NCBI RefSeq assembly: GCF_023913515.1
Contig: NZ_CP099391.1
Location: forward strand, 1,922,001 to 1,986,000
From: Natronococcus sp. CG52
Lineage (GTDB): Archaea; Halobacteriota; Halobacteria; Halobacteriales; Natrialbaceae
Length of the DNA: 64,000 nt
Direction: 5' to 3'
Below the pieces are notes generated by a model that was not told the DNA's origin, did not search any database, and saw only the letters and a program-made list of their open reading frames with translations. Both the position numbers and the translations under genes were made by a program. Shown here one piece after another: positions 17,581-25,457 of the stretch (positions within the stretch are counted from its first letter, which is position 1; the number at the start of each line of letters is the position of its first letter).

Positions 17581-19044
17581 ATGGGATGGAAGGAAGCCGC
17601 TGAACCGGTCTTAACGCGGATGCCGACAGTACGCCGTCCGGAGGGGCACGTCCCTTTCAAGCGGAAGCTGACGTGGACGGCCGGCATCCTCGTGTTGTAC
17701 TTCTTCCTGACGAACATCGCGCTGCTCGGAATGCAGGCCGAAGGCGCAACGGACCTCTTCGGCGAGTTCCGAGCCGTCCTGGCCGGCGAGTTCGGCTCGC
17801 TGTTACAGGTCGGTATCGGCCCCATCGTCACGGCAAGCATCGTTATGCAGTTACTCGGTGGAGCGAATCTCCTCGGTCTCGATACCGACGATCCGCGGGA
17901 CCAGGTGCTCTACCAGGGACTGCAGAAACTGCTCGTCATCGTGATGACGGCGCTGACCGCGCTCCCGATGGTGTTCGCCGGCGGCTTCCTCCCGGCTCAG
18001 CAGTCGCTGACGCTCGGCGGGTTCACCTTCGACAGCACGCAGGTCCAGATGCTGATGTTCCTCCAGATCTTCGCTGGCGGTATCCTCATCTTGTACATGG
18101 ACGAGGTCGTCAGCAAGTGGGGGGTCGGCAGCGGGATCGGGCTGTTCATCATCGCCGGCGTGAGCCAGCGACTGGTGACCGGGTTAATCCAGCCCACGGA
18201 AGGTGGGTTCTTCTACGACTGGTACCGGATTATCTTCGGTGACGTCGAGATCGGCTCGCTCGTCGCCGGTGACGGGCTAAACACGCTGCTGCTCGGCGAG
18301 GGGCACATCATCGCCCTGTTGACGACGGTCCTGATCTTCGCGATCGTCGTCTACGCCGAGTCCGTGCGCGTCGAGATCCCACTCAGTCACGCCCGGGTCA
18401 AGGGTGCTCGCGGTCGCTTCCCCGTGAAGCTCATCTACGCGAGCGTCCTGCCGATGATCCTCGTTCGGGCGCTCCAGGCGAACGTCCAGTTCATGGGCCA
18501 GATCCTGAACCGAACGTGGGACGGCATGCCCGCCGCACTCGGGCAGTACAACGCTCAGGGAGAACCCGTCAGCGGGTTCTTCTACTACACCGCACCGATC
18601 TACTCACCCGCCGACTGGATGTGGTGGACCGGTGAGGTCGCCCAGGCGACCTGGATGGTGCTGATCCGCATCTCCATCGACCTGACGTTCATGGTCGTCG
18701 GCGGTGCGGTCTTCGCCATCTTCTGGGTCGAAACCACCGACATGGGTCCGGAGGCGACGGCCCAGCAGATCCAGAATTCCGGGATGCAGATCCCCGGCTT
18801 CAGACAGAACGTCGGCGTCATCGAGAAGGTCATGGAGCGGTACATTCCGCAGGTGACCGTCATCGGTGGCGCACTCGTCGGGCTGCTCGCCGTCTGGGCG
18901 AACATGCTCGGCACCATCGGCGCAGTCACCGGAACCGGGCTGCTGCTCGCGGTCTCCATCACGTACAAGCTGTACGAGGAGATCGCCGAGGAGCAGATGA
19001 TGGAGATGCACCCGATGATGCGCCAGATGTTCGGCGACGAATAG
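17581..19044 (+). CDS. secY: Preprotein translocase channel subunit SecY/Sec61 alpha
   Basis: The 487-residue membrane protein is the pore subunit of the Sec translocon. It starts MGWKEAAEPVLTRMPTVRRP and shows about ten hydrophobic segments. The plug and TM2 region (GIGPIVTASIVMQLLGGANL) and the cytoplasmic ribosome-binding loops (YAESVRVEIPLSHARVKGARGRFP region, residues about 257-280) are typical. It closes the ribosomal operon. After the stop there is a T-rich stretch (19051-19070) that may serve as terminator. Confidence 0.97.
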   Translation: MGWKEAAEPVLTRMPTVRRPEGHVPFKRKLTWTAGILVLYFFLTNIALLGMQAEGATDLFGEFRAVLAGEFGSLLQVGIGPIVTASIVMQLLGGANLLGLDTDDPRDQVLYQGLQKLLVIVMTALTALPMVFAGGFLPAQQSLTLGGFTFDSTQVQMLMFLQIFAGGILILYMDEVVSKWGVGSGIGLFIIAGVSQRLVTGLIQPTEGGFFYDWYRIIFGDVEIGSLVAGDGLNTLLLGEGHIIALLTTVLIFAIVVYAESVRVEIPLSHARVKGARGRFPVKLIYASVLPMILVRALQANVQFMGQILNRTWDGMPAALGQYNAQGEPVSGFFYYTAPIYSPADWMWWTGEVAQATWMVLIRISIDLTFMVVGGAVFAIFWVETTDMGPEATAQQIQNSGMQIPGFRQNVGVIEKVMERYIPQVTVIGGALVGLLAVWANMLGTIGAVTGTGLLLAVSITYKLYEEIAEEQMMEMHPMMRQMFGDE

Positions 19045-19762
19045 CGGCACACGCTCCTCTTTCCGTTCTTTCACCGACTCGAGAGAGACATCGCTTCCCT
19101 CTCGAAGGTCGTCCTCGAGTTGGCTCGATCGCTGGCTATCGCTTACTCGTTCCGTCGTCGTCGAACTCTGGATTACGCGGAGCCCAGCCGGCGCGTGAGA
19201 ACGTTCAACAGCACCGGGGACTTTCTCCGGAGAACACGAAGAGGCTCGTTCTTGCCGCTCGAGCGCCGCTGTGGACGCGAGGATCACTCGTTGTCCATAC
19301 TCGACGAACTCGGTGGACCCGGAGCGACGGCTCCACCGGGCGCGTTCTCGAGGGTGGATTGCCCTATCGGCGGTGAGAATCAGTTGTCAACGTCCACAGC
19401 GGGTTCACAGTAGGTGTTCCATCCAACAGTTAGCGTCGATCCGGTCCCGAGTCCAGCGCCGTTTCCGGGTTTCCCTCGCACCTCGCCTCGAGCGAGTACC
19501 GCGGACGACTCGTTCCCGTCGCCGTCGGCATGGAGTTCGTCACGCTGACAGAGACCGATATGCCACGCGCTAACTGAACAGGATCTCTCTCGGCCGAGAG
19601 CAACAGAGGGGAGCCAGCAGCGCCTCGGGAGGCATCGATGATCCACGGACGATCAGTCGACCGGTGAAACGGACCCGTCTACCTGACCGGTCGCCGGGTT
19701 CGTCGAATAGGAGATAGCCGAGAACGGAAGAGATCGGTTCGAGGAGAAAATCCGAGACGCGC
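19045..19762. other. About 720-bp region without a convincing gene
   Basis: I find no intact gene here. On the minus strand, two overlapping frames around 19380-19600 read like a frameshifted scrap of an exported repeat protein (NPETALDSG in one frame, STLTVGWNTYCEPAVDVDN in the other, ending at 19380). This is weak evidence and could be chance. Confidence 0.3.
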
Positions 19763-20029
19763 TTACTGGATGGAGTAGCCCGCCGCGATGGTCAGCAGAA
19801 AGACCATGAACACGGCGACGGCCATCATGTACGAGATGGCGCGCGGCTCTTCGATCAGGTGTTGGTAGAAGCCGGCAATCAGCAGCGACTTGGTGATCGC
19901 GAGTATGATCGTCCCACCCATGGCCATCGTGTAAGTGAACGTCTCGTCGAAGTGGAAGAACACGAACTTCCCGGTTCCCAGCACCAGCAGTACGACGTAA
20001 ATGAGGGTGTACAGTCGAACGTCGGCCAT
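19763..20029 (-). CDS. Cytochrome c oxidase subunit IV-like protein (CoxD)
   Basis: The 88-residue protein has three hydrophobic helices (IYVVLLVLGTGKFVFFHF, MAMGGTIILAITKSLLIAGF and ISYMMAVAVFMVFLLTIAAG), the plan of the prokaryotic oxidase subunit IV family. It stabilises the oxidase complex in the membrane. The ATG at 20029 is supported by a TATA-like GGTATAAGTG on the minus strand centred about 28 bases upstream, so it has its own promoter although coxA-C lies only 575 bases away. Confidence 0.85.
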   Translation of the reverse strand: MADVRLYTLIYVVLLVLGTGKFVFFHFDETFTYTMAMGGTIILAITKSLLIAGFYQHLIEEPRAISYMMAVAVFMVFLLTIAAGYSIQ

Positions 20030-20051
20030 TGGTGAGCAATGTGTGTGTGGA

Positions 20052-20061
20052 GCACTTATAC
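20052..20061 (-). promoter_or_regulatory. TATA-like box of the subunit IV gene
   Basis: The minus strand reads GGTATAAGTG, centred about 28 bases before the ATG at 20029. The spacing fits a leaderless transcript. Confidence 0.6.
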
Positions 20062-20604
20062 CTTCCTCATGCGGTCGACGAGCGCCAGAAACGCAATACG
20101 GTAATCGAGGTTTGGGATCGCGCACGAGCCGTAAACCGTCAGTTGATCGGCGCCGAAGAGACACGTTCGCTCTCACAATCCACAGCTCGTGCTCACCGAC
20201 GGGATCGTCGCGGTGACACGGTCGCCTCGAGGACCAGCGCGCCGACGGCACACAGTTCGACGCGACGCTCCTCTACGATCTGTGCGGCCTCGATCCCTCG
20301 ACGTCCTCGACGGGACTGGCGCAGATCCCGCGTCTGCCATCTGGATTCGTAACGACGGCAGTATCTCACGTGTCGTTCTGCGCGGACAGTCGTGGTTCTA
20401 ACGTGCCGTCGTCCGTGTTCGGTTGTGTGGCTCGAGGTTGACCGGGAGCGTCTCGAGCGGTCCAAAGCCTTGCTCGTCGATCAGCGGGATCCCCGTTCAG
20501 TGAAGCCGGACGATCAATACGGAAACGACGACGAGTGCGAAGCAACCGGCTGGATCGAGTCGAGTCCAAAAGAAACGCGTCGGAAACGGTGTAGCGGCCG
20601 TCCG
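20062..20604. other. Intergenic region between oxidase subunit genes
   Basis: About 540 bases between the fused coxA-C gene and the subunit IV promoter. No frame on either strand looks like a family I know, and codon patterns differ from those of the neighbouring genes. It may hold the coxA-C terminator and decayed sequence. Confidence 0.4.
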
Positions 20605-23082
20605 CTACATCAGGTAGAACAGCGGGAAGAGGATGACCCACACGATGTCGACGAAGTGCCAGTAGAGGCCGAAGAACTCCACCGGCCGGTGGTCCTCGAG
20701 GTAGGCGTCGATCGACCAGACGCGGTAGATCATGAAGATAGCGATCAGCAGCCCGAGGATCACGTGAAGCGCGTGCAGCCCGGTAGTCACGTAGTAGATC
20801 GAGTACTCGATGCTGTACCACCAGTAGTGGTCCTCGGCGAACTTCACGCTGTACTCGAAGGCCTTGACCCCCATGAACGTCAGGCCGAGCAGCAGGGTCG
20901 CGCCGAGCGTCGCGAGCAGCCCTCGCTTGTTCTGGCGTTCGGCCATCACGAGCGCGAGAATGACCGTGAAACTCGAGGTCAGCAGGACGTAGGTGTTGAT
21001 GAGGCCGGCCTCGGTCATGGCGTCGAACTCCCACGCGAACCATCCCATGTGAATGCGCATGAAGATGTACGCCCCGATGGCGGCGCCGAAGACGACGACG
21101 TCCGAGGCGAGGAACACCCAGACGCCAAACTTCGTGTTGCCGACGCCCTCGAACGGCCAGCGCTCGGCGATGGCCATCTCGGGCGCGTCGAACTGTTCGC
21201 GGCCGAAGTTAAACAGCGTGTACGCGAGGATCGCCACGCCGAGCGCGGTTATCACCGGGTAGACGAGACTCGGTTCGGCGGCAGTTCCCGTGAGACTCTC
21301 GGGTGCGACACCGGTTCCTTCGGCGAAGTTGATGACGTACGGCGTCAGCCCCGAGAGACCGAGGAAGAACGTGAACGTGCCAATCCCGATCCCGAGCGGC
21401 CAGATACTGGCGTGATCGGCGTGTTCCTCCGTGTGAGTGGTGGTTTCGGTAGTCGCTTCCCCTCCGTGCGCGACGCCACCGTCGGTTGCGGCCGCCGAGT
21501 CGTCGACGAACTCGAGTTGACCGCTGGCGTAGCTGGGACGACCGTCCCAGTTTTCGAGCGGCGGGGGCGAGGGAATCGCCCACTCCGCCGTGCGCGAGAA
21601 CTCCCACGGATTGTCGGGCGCTCGCGGCCCCGCGACGAGGCTGTGAGCGAACGTCGCGAACATGATCACGAACGAGAAGCCGAGGATGAACGCCCCGACG
21701 GTCGCGACCTGGTGGTAGATCTCCAGTCCCTCGCCGAAGTGGAAGACGCGCCGCGGCGTCTCCCAGGCGAGGAACATCGGGAAGTACAGCAGGTTGAAGC
21801 CGATGAAGTAGACCGCGAAGTTGAGTTTGCCCAGCGTCTCGGAGTACATCTTGCCGGTGATCTTCGGCCACCAGTAGTAGAGACCGGCGATCAGGGCGGT
21901 GACTCCGGAGACCATCACATAGTGGAAGTGGGCGACGACCCAGTAGGTGCCCCGGAACTCGTAGTCGAGCACGACGGCGCCGAGGAACACCCCGGTGATG
22001 CCCCCCAGGATGAACAGCACGAGTGCGCCGAGGCTGAACAGGAACGGCGTCGTGAATCGGACGCGTCCCTTGACCATCGTGTAGATCAGCGAGAAGACCA
22101 TCAGGTCGAACGGTAACGAGATCCCGATGGTCGTCGCCATCATCAGCGTCTTGATCTCGAGGTTGATGGTCGTCAGGAACATGTGGTGCATCCAGACCAA
22201 AAAGGACTGGACGGCCACCAGCACCATCGCGATGATGACCCACTTCCGGCCGACGAGTCGACGCCCCGTAAACGTCTGGAACGTCTCGAACATGATCCCC
22301 AGCGCGGGGAAGAAGACGATGTACACCTCCGGATGGCCGAAGAACCAGAATATGTGTGCCCACAACAGACTCGAGCCCTGCTCCGTCGCGAAGTACTGAG
22401 TCAGGAAGATTCGATCTGCACTCTGTAACAGCAGCGCGGCCAGCAGCGCGGCGAACGCGAACAGCATCATCCAGACCGTCAGCAGCCACGACCAGGTGAA
22501 AAGCGGCATGTTCCACAGGCCGAGCCCCTCCGCTCGCGAACGGTGAATCGTCGTGAGAAAGTTCACCGACCCCAGCGTGATCGAGAACACGAACAGCATC
22601 AGCGCGAGAACCGATGCGTTGCTACCGGTGGTCGCCTCCAGTGCGGGCGTGTACATCGGCACGTTCAGCGGCGCGTACATCGTCCACCCGCCGGCGTAGG
22701 AGCCACCCTGGAAGAACGAAATGGCGAACAGGACGCCCGAGAGCAGGTAGAACCAGTAACTCAGGGCGTTCAGCCGGGGGAACGCGAGGTCCTTCGCCCC
22801 GATCTGGAGGGGGACGAAGTAGTTCGCGAAACCGGCCGCGAACGGCGAGAGGAACCAGAACACCATCAGCAGTCCGTGCGTGGACACCGCCTGGTTGAAC
22901 TGGTTGTTCGTGAGCAGACCGGTGCCGCCGGCCTCCCACAGGTGGGCGCGGAACGCGAGCGCCATGAGACCGCCCAGCACCAGGAAGAACAGCGCAGTCC
23001 CGAGATAGAGGATGCCGACGTCCTTGTGGTTGGTCGTCACCAGCCAGCGTTTGACCGAGCGCATCGGGGGAAGATCACCCAT
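20605..23082 (-). CDS. coxAC: Fused cytochrome c oxidase subunits I and III
   Basis: The 825-residue protein joins the catalytic subunit I (residues about 1-570) to subunit III (about 655-825) through a linker with one extra membrane segment (IWPLGIGIGTFTFFLGLSGL). Key residues are visible: haem ligand His69 in STHG, the cross-linked His250/Tyr254 of HPEVY, the CuB histidines in WMHHMFL, and the two haem-ligand histidines in AHFHYVMVSG. It reduces O2 to water and pumps protons. Its ATG shares a base with the coxB stop. Fused I/III oxidases occur in several haloarchaea and some bacteria. Confidence 0.95.
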   Translation of the reverse strand: MGDLPPMRSVKRWLVTTNHKDVGILYLGTALFFLVLGGLMALAFRAHLWEAGGTGLLTNNQFNQAVSTHGLLMVFWFLSPFAAGFANYFVPLQIGAKDLAFPRLNALSYWFYLLSGVLFAISFFQGGSYAGGWTMYAPLNVPMYTPALEATTGSNASVLALMLFVFSITLGSVNFLTTIHRSRAEGLGLWNMPLFTWSWLLTVWMMLFAFAALLAALLLQSADRIFLTQYFATEQGSSLLWAHIFWFFGHPEVYIVFFPALGIMFETFQTFTGRRLVGRKWVIIAMVLVAVQSFLVWMHHMFLTTINLEIKTLMMATTIGISLPFDLMVFSLIYTMVKGRVRFTTPFLFSLGALVLFILGGITGVFLGAVVLDYEFRGTYWVVAHFHYVMVSGVTALIAGLYYWWPKITGKMYSETLGKLNFAVYFIGFNLLYFPMFLAWETPRRVFHFGEGLEIYHQVATVGAFILGFSFVIMFATFAHSLVAGPRAPDNPWEFSRTAEWAIPSPPPLENWDGRPSYASGQLEFVDDSAAATDGGVAHGGEATTETTTHTEEHADHASIWPLGIGIGTFTFFLGLSGLTPYVINFAEGTGVAPESLTGTAAEPSLVYPVITALGVAILAYTLFNFGREQFDAPEMAIAERWPFEGVGNTKFGVWVFLASDVVVFGAAIGAYIFMRIHMGWFAWEFDAMTEAGLINTYVLLTSSFTVILALVMAERQNKRGLLATLGATLLLGLTFMGVKAFEYSVKFAEDHYWWYSIEYSIYYVTTGLHALHVILGLLIAIFMIYRVWSIDAYLEDHRPVEFFGLYWHFVDIVWVILFPLFYLM

Positions 23083-23921
23083 CAGTCGTCACCTCCGTCT
23101 TCGGTGTCGTTGGCTTCTTCGGTGTCGTTCGTTTCATTCTCGCCGTTTTCGTCGTCACCGTTTTCTTCGTTACCACCGTTTTCGTCGTCCGTTTCATTCC
23201 CGCCGTTTTCGTCACCGTTCTCCTCGTCGGCCTCCTCGTCATCACCGTTCTCCTCATCGTCTGGTGCTTCATCTTCGAGGAACTGTTCGTACTCTTCTTC
23301 ACTCACGACCTCGACGGTACCGGTCATCTGCGTGTGGCCGTCACCGCAGAGTTCGAAGCACTCGATCTCGTGAGTGTCTCCGGCCTCGCCGGTCATGAAC
23401 CACGTTCGGTCGGTCTCACCGGGGATCGCGTCCGCCTTCACGCGTAAGTCCGTTATCCCGAAGTTGTGCCAGACGTCGCCACCCGTCACGTTGATCCACA
23501 CCGCCGTGTCCTCCGGAACGGTCATCGTGTTCGTCGAGGACGCCCCGTTCTCGTACTCGAAGAACCAGGCGAACCCGTCACCCACGACGTCGACCTCGAT
23601 GGAGTCCTCGTCCGGAATCTCGTCGCTGGGGTCCTCGACGTACAGCAGCATTCCGTACGTCCAGATAATGAGCGAGATAACGACGATCGCGCTCAGACCG
23701 AACGATAGGAACAGTTTCTTGCCACCCTCTCCTCCTGTCGGTAACTCCCCGAGTGTAGGCCGCGCCTTGTCCGATGTCTCGTCGCCGCCATCACGATACT
23801 TGTACGCGTTGTACAGCGTATACGCGATTACGACGACACCAACGAGCGTCCCGAGTCCCAGAAAGACCAGGAAGATTTGCTCGAAGATATCGACGCGCGT
23901 TCGAACCTGCATGGGGATCAT
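23082..23921 (-). CDS. coxB: Cytochrome c oxidase subunit II (CuA subunit)
   Basis: The protein of 279 residues has two membrane helices (QIFLVFLGLGTLVGVVVIAY and LFLSFGLSAIVVISLIIWTY) and an extracellular cupredoxin domain. The CuA ligands are in CFELCGDGHTQM (C-x3-C-x3-H-x2-M), with the first His in VWHNFGI. The C-terminus is a tail of about 65 residues made almost only of Asn, Glu, Asp and Gly, with NET and NDT sequons. ATG 23921 is preferred to a GTG at 23945 because a TATA-like box at 23961-23968 would place the transcript start downstream of that GTG. Confidence 0.93.
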   Translation of the reverse strand: MIPMQVRTRVDIFEQIFLVFLGLGTLVGVVVIAYTLYNAYKYRDGGDETSDKARPTLGELPTGGEGGKKLFLSFGLSAIVVISLIIWTYGMLLYVEDPSDEIPDEDSIEVDVVGDGFAWFFEYENGASSTNTMTVPEDTAVWINVTGGDVWHNFGITDLRVKADAIPGETDRTWFMTGEAGDTHEIECFELCGDGHTQMTGTVEVVSEEEYEQFLEDEAPDDEENGDDEEADEENGDENGGNETDDENGGNEENGDDENGENETNDTEEANDTEDGGDD

Positions 23922-23959
23922 AGCTGCGCTGAAGATTGTATTCACCTCGGTTGAAGTCC

Positions 23960-23970
23960 GCTTATATGTC
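23960..23970 (-). promoter_or_regulatory. TATA-like box of the coxB-coxAC operon
   Basis: The minus strand reads ACATATAAGC. With the usual spacing the transcript would start near 23939, giving a leader of about 18 bases before ATG 23921. Confidence 0.55.
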
Positions 23971-24295
23971 GGTCGATGGTTGCCGTGGGCACTTATCTAT
24001 TTGGAAACGCCCCGGATAGATCCGCACAACGACGTGCTGTCGAGCGGGTTTCGCCGCCGTCGGCTGGACTCGAGTACCCACGTCTCGATTCATCATCAGC
24101 CAGTTAGAGCCAGAGACCTTTTTTCTATCGTTCGTGCTGCCGTCGAGTGACCAGCCAGCCAGCCGTTACCGGAAACATTCTCCTCAACGTCGAACCTGTT
24201 CGGGTCGAAAAAGACGGTCCGGTAACCGGTTCAACGAGTTACTCGTCCTTCGGTGATCGGGAGCCGGTCGCGCGCTGACCGTGATGAAGTGGCGG
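23971..24295. other. Intergenic stretch left of the TrkH stub
   Basis: Between the coxB promoter and the TrkH remnant I see no gene. It contains a second TATA-like minus-strand element near 23993 and a short CCAG repeat run near 24150-24165. Confidence 0.35.
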
Positions 24296-24379
24296 TTACG
24301 TGTAGAGTTCGAGTCTCCGGAAGGCTTCGCCCACGAGTACCGCAACCGGGATGATCTCGAGGCGGCCGATCCACACAGG
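24296..24379 (-). pseudogene. C-terminal stub of a TrkH potassium transporter
   Basis: The last 27 codons before a stop read VWIGRLEIIPVAVLV and then FRRLELYT. This closely matches the C-terminal ends of the intact TrkH proteins here (MWIGRLEIIPVLVLLRGAM at 36457 and MWIGRIEIIPVLVLLLPAY at 28049). Upstream in the same frame nothing resembles TrkH, so the rest of the gene has been lost. It lies directly beside the regulator gene at 24570, which carries a TrkA-C domain. Confidence 0.8.
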
Positions 24380-24569
24380 CTGCAGACCACCACTATTGTA
24401 CGCTCTCGCCGCGCGAACCGTCTGCTCGTAGCGTGCGGTCCTGATCTGGCTTTCGTCATCGATCGATTTTCGTCTGCTTATCCGCCCTGAGTTTGGTCGA
24501 GCGAGGAAGTGACCACCGACCGGCGAACAAAAAACAGGATCCTTCACACCCGTAGTCGTACGTACGCGC

Positions 24570-25313
24570 ATGAGTATTCGCCTCGACGACGTGAACAAAC
24601 GCATCATCCACGCGTTAATGGGGGACGCTCGGAATACGTCCGCACCGATGATCGCCGAGGAAGTGGGCGTCTCTCCCGCAACGATTCGAAACCGGATCAA
24701 CCAGCTTGAGGACGCCGGGATCATCAGAGGATATCACGCGAACGTCGATTTCGATTCTGCCGACGACATGCTCACGACCCTGTACGTGGCGACGGCGCCG
24801 GTCGGAGAACGTGCACGACTCGCCCAGCAAGCGCGGACGATTACCGGCGTCGTCAACGTTCGAGAGTTCATGGCAGGAGGGGAAAACCTCCACGTTCTCG
24901 CCGTCGGAGGCGATGTCGAAGGGGTAAACGACGTCGCACGAGAGCTGACGGCGCTCGGTCTCGACATCGACGACGAAAAACTCGTCCGGACCGAGCAGTT
25001 TCAGTCGTACCACCCCTTCGGTCCCGCCGAAACCCGCCAGCAGTTCTCGGATTACATCAGTCTCGCCGGCGGCAACAAGGTCGTTCAACTCACTGTTGAG
25101 GACGACGCACCGATCGCCGACACAACCCTCGAGCGAGCTGGAACCGAGGGGCTGCTCGAGGAAGGATTGCTCGTCGTCTCGATCGAACGGGAGGATTCCG
25201 TACTGACGCCGACGGGCGACAGCGAAATACGAGCTGGTGACCTGCTCACGGTTCTCTCCAGGGATGGAATTACGGATCGCATGCTCGACGCGTTCGAAGC
25301 GAAAGACGACTAG
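24570..25313 (+). CDS. Lrp/AsnC-type regulator fused to a TrkA-C (RCK_C) domain
   Basis: The protein of 247 residues begins with an Lrp-like helix-turn-helix (residues about 5-55, with VNKRIIHALMGDARNTSAPM and VSPATIRNRINQLEDAGIIRGY). A central RAM-like region follows (about 60-140). It ends with an RCK_C domain (about 160-245; KVVQLTVEDDAPIADTTLER and LTPTGDSEIRAGDLLTVLSR). RCK_C domains bind small ligands, including c-di-AMP in several bacterial potassium systems. The fusion plus the potassium-transport neighbourhood suggests a transcription factor that senses potassium-linked signals; this is inference. Confidence 0.88.
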   Translation: MSIRLDDVNKRIIHALMGDARNTSAPMIAEEVGVSPATIRNRINQLEDAGIIRGYHANVDFDSADDMLTTLYVATAPVGERARLAQQARTITGVVNVREFMAGGENLHVLAVGGDVEGVNDVARELTALGLDIDDEKLVRTEQFQSYHPFGPAETRQQFSDYISLAGGNKVVQLTVEDDAPIADTTLERAGTEGLLEEGLLVVSIEREDSVLTPTGDSEIRAGDLLTVLSRDGITDRMLDAFEAKDD

Positions 25314-25457
25314 CGAGTCGATACTGGAACGTCAACACACTTATTCTGGAGGACTGAATCAACACGATGTATATGAACTCTGTTTCGGAATCAAAAACCG
25401 CTTCCAGAAGACCGGTCCGTTCATCCCGGCCCGGCAGCCGACGGGGTGAGACCGGGA

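Noticed and set aside
20392-22116. 574-codon plus-strand frame opposite coxA-C
   Set aside because: Antisense shadow with no hydrophobic segments or family pattern; the real gene on the other strand has all the oxidase ligands.
23100-23300. CRISPR-like repeat array in the coxB tail
   Set aside because: The repeats are short, imperfect and codon-phased; they encode the Asn/Glu/Gly-rich tail. No CRISPR array is seen anywhere in the window.
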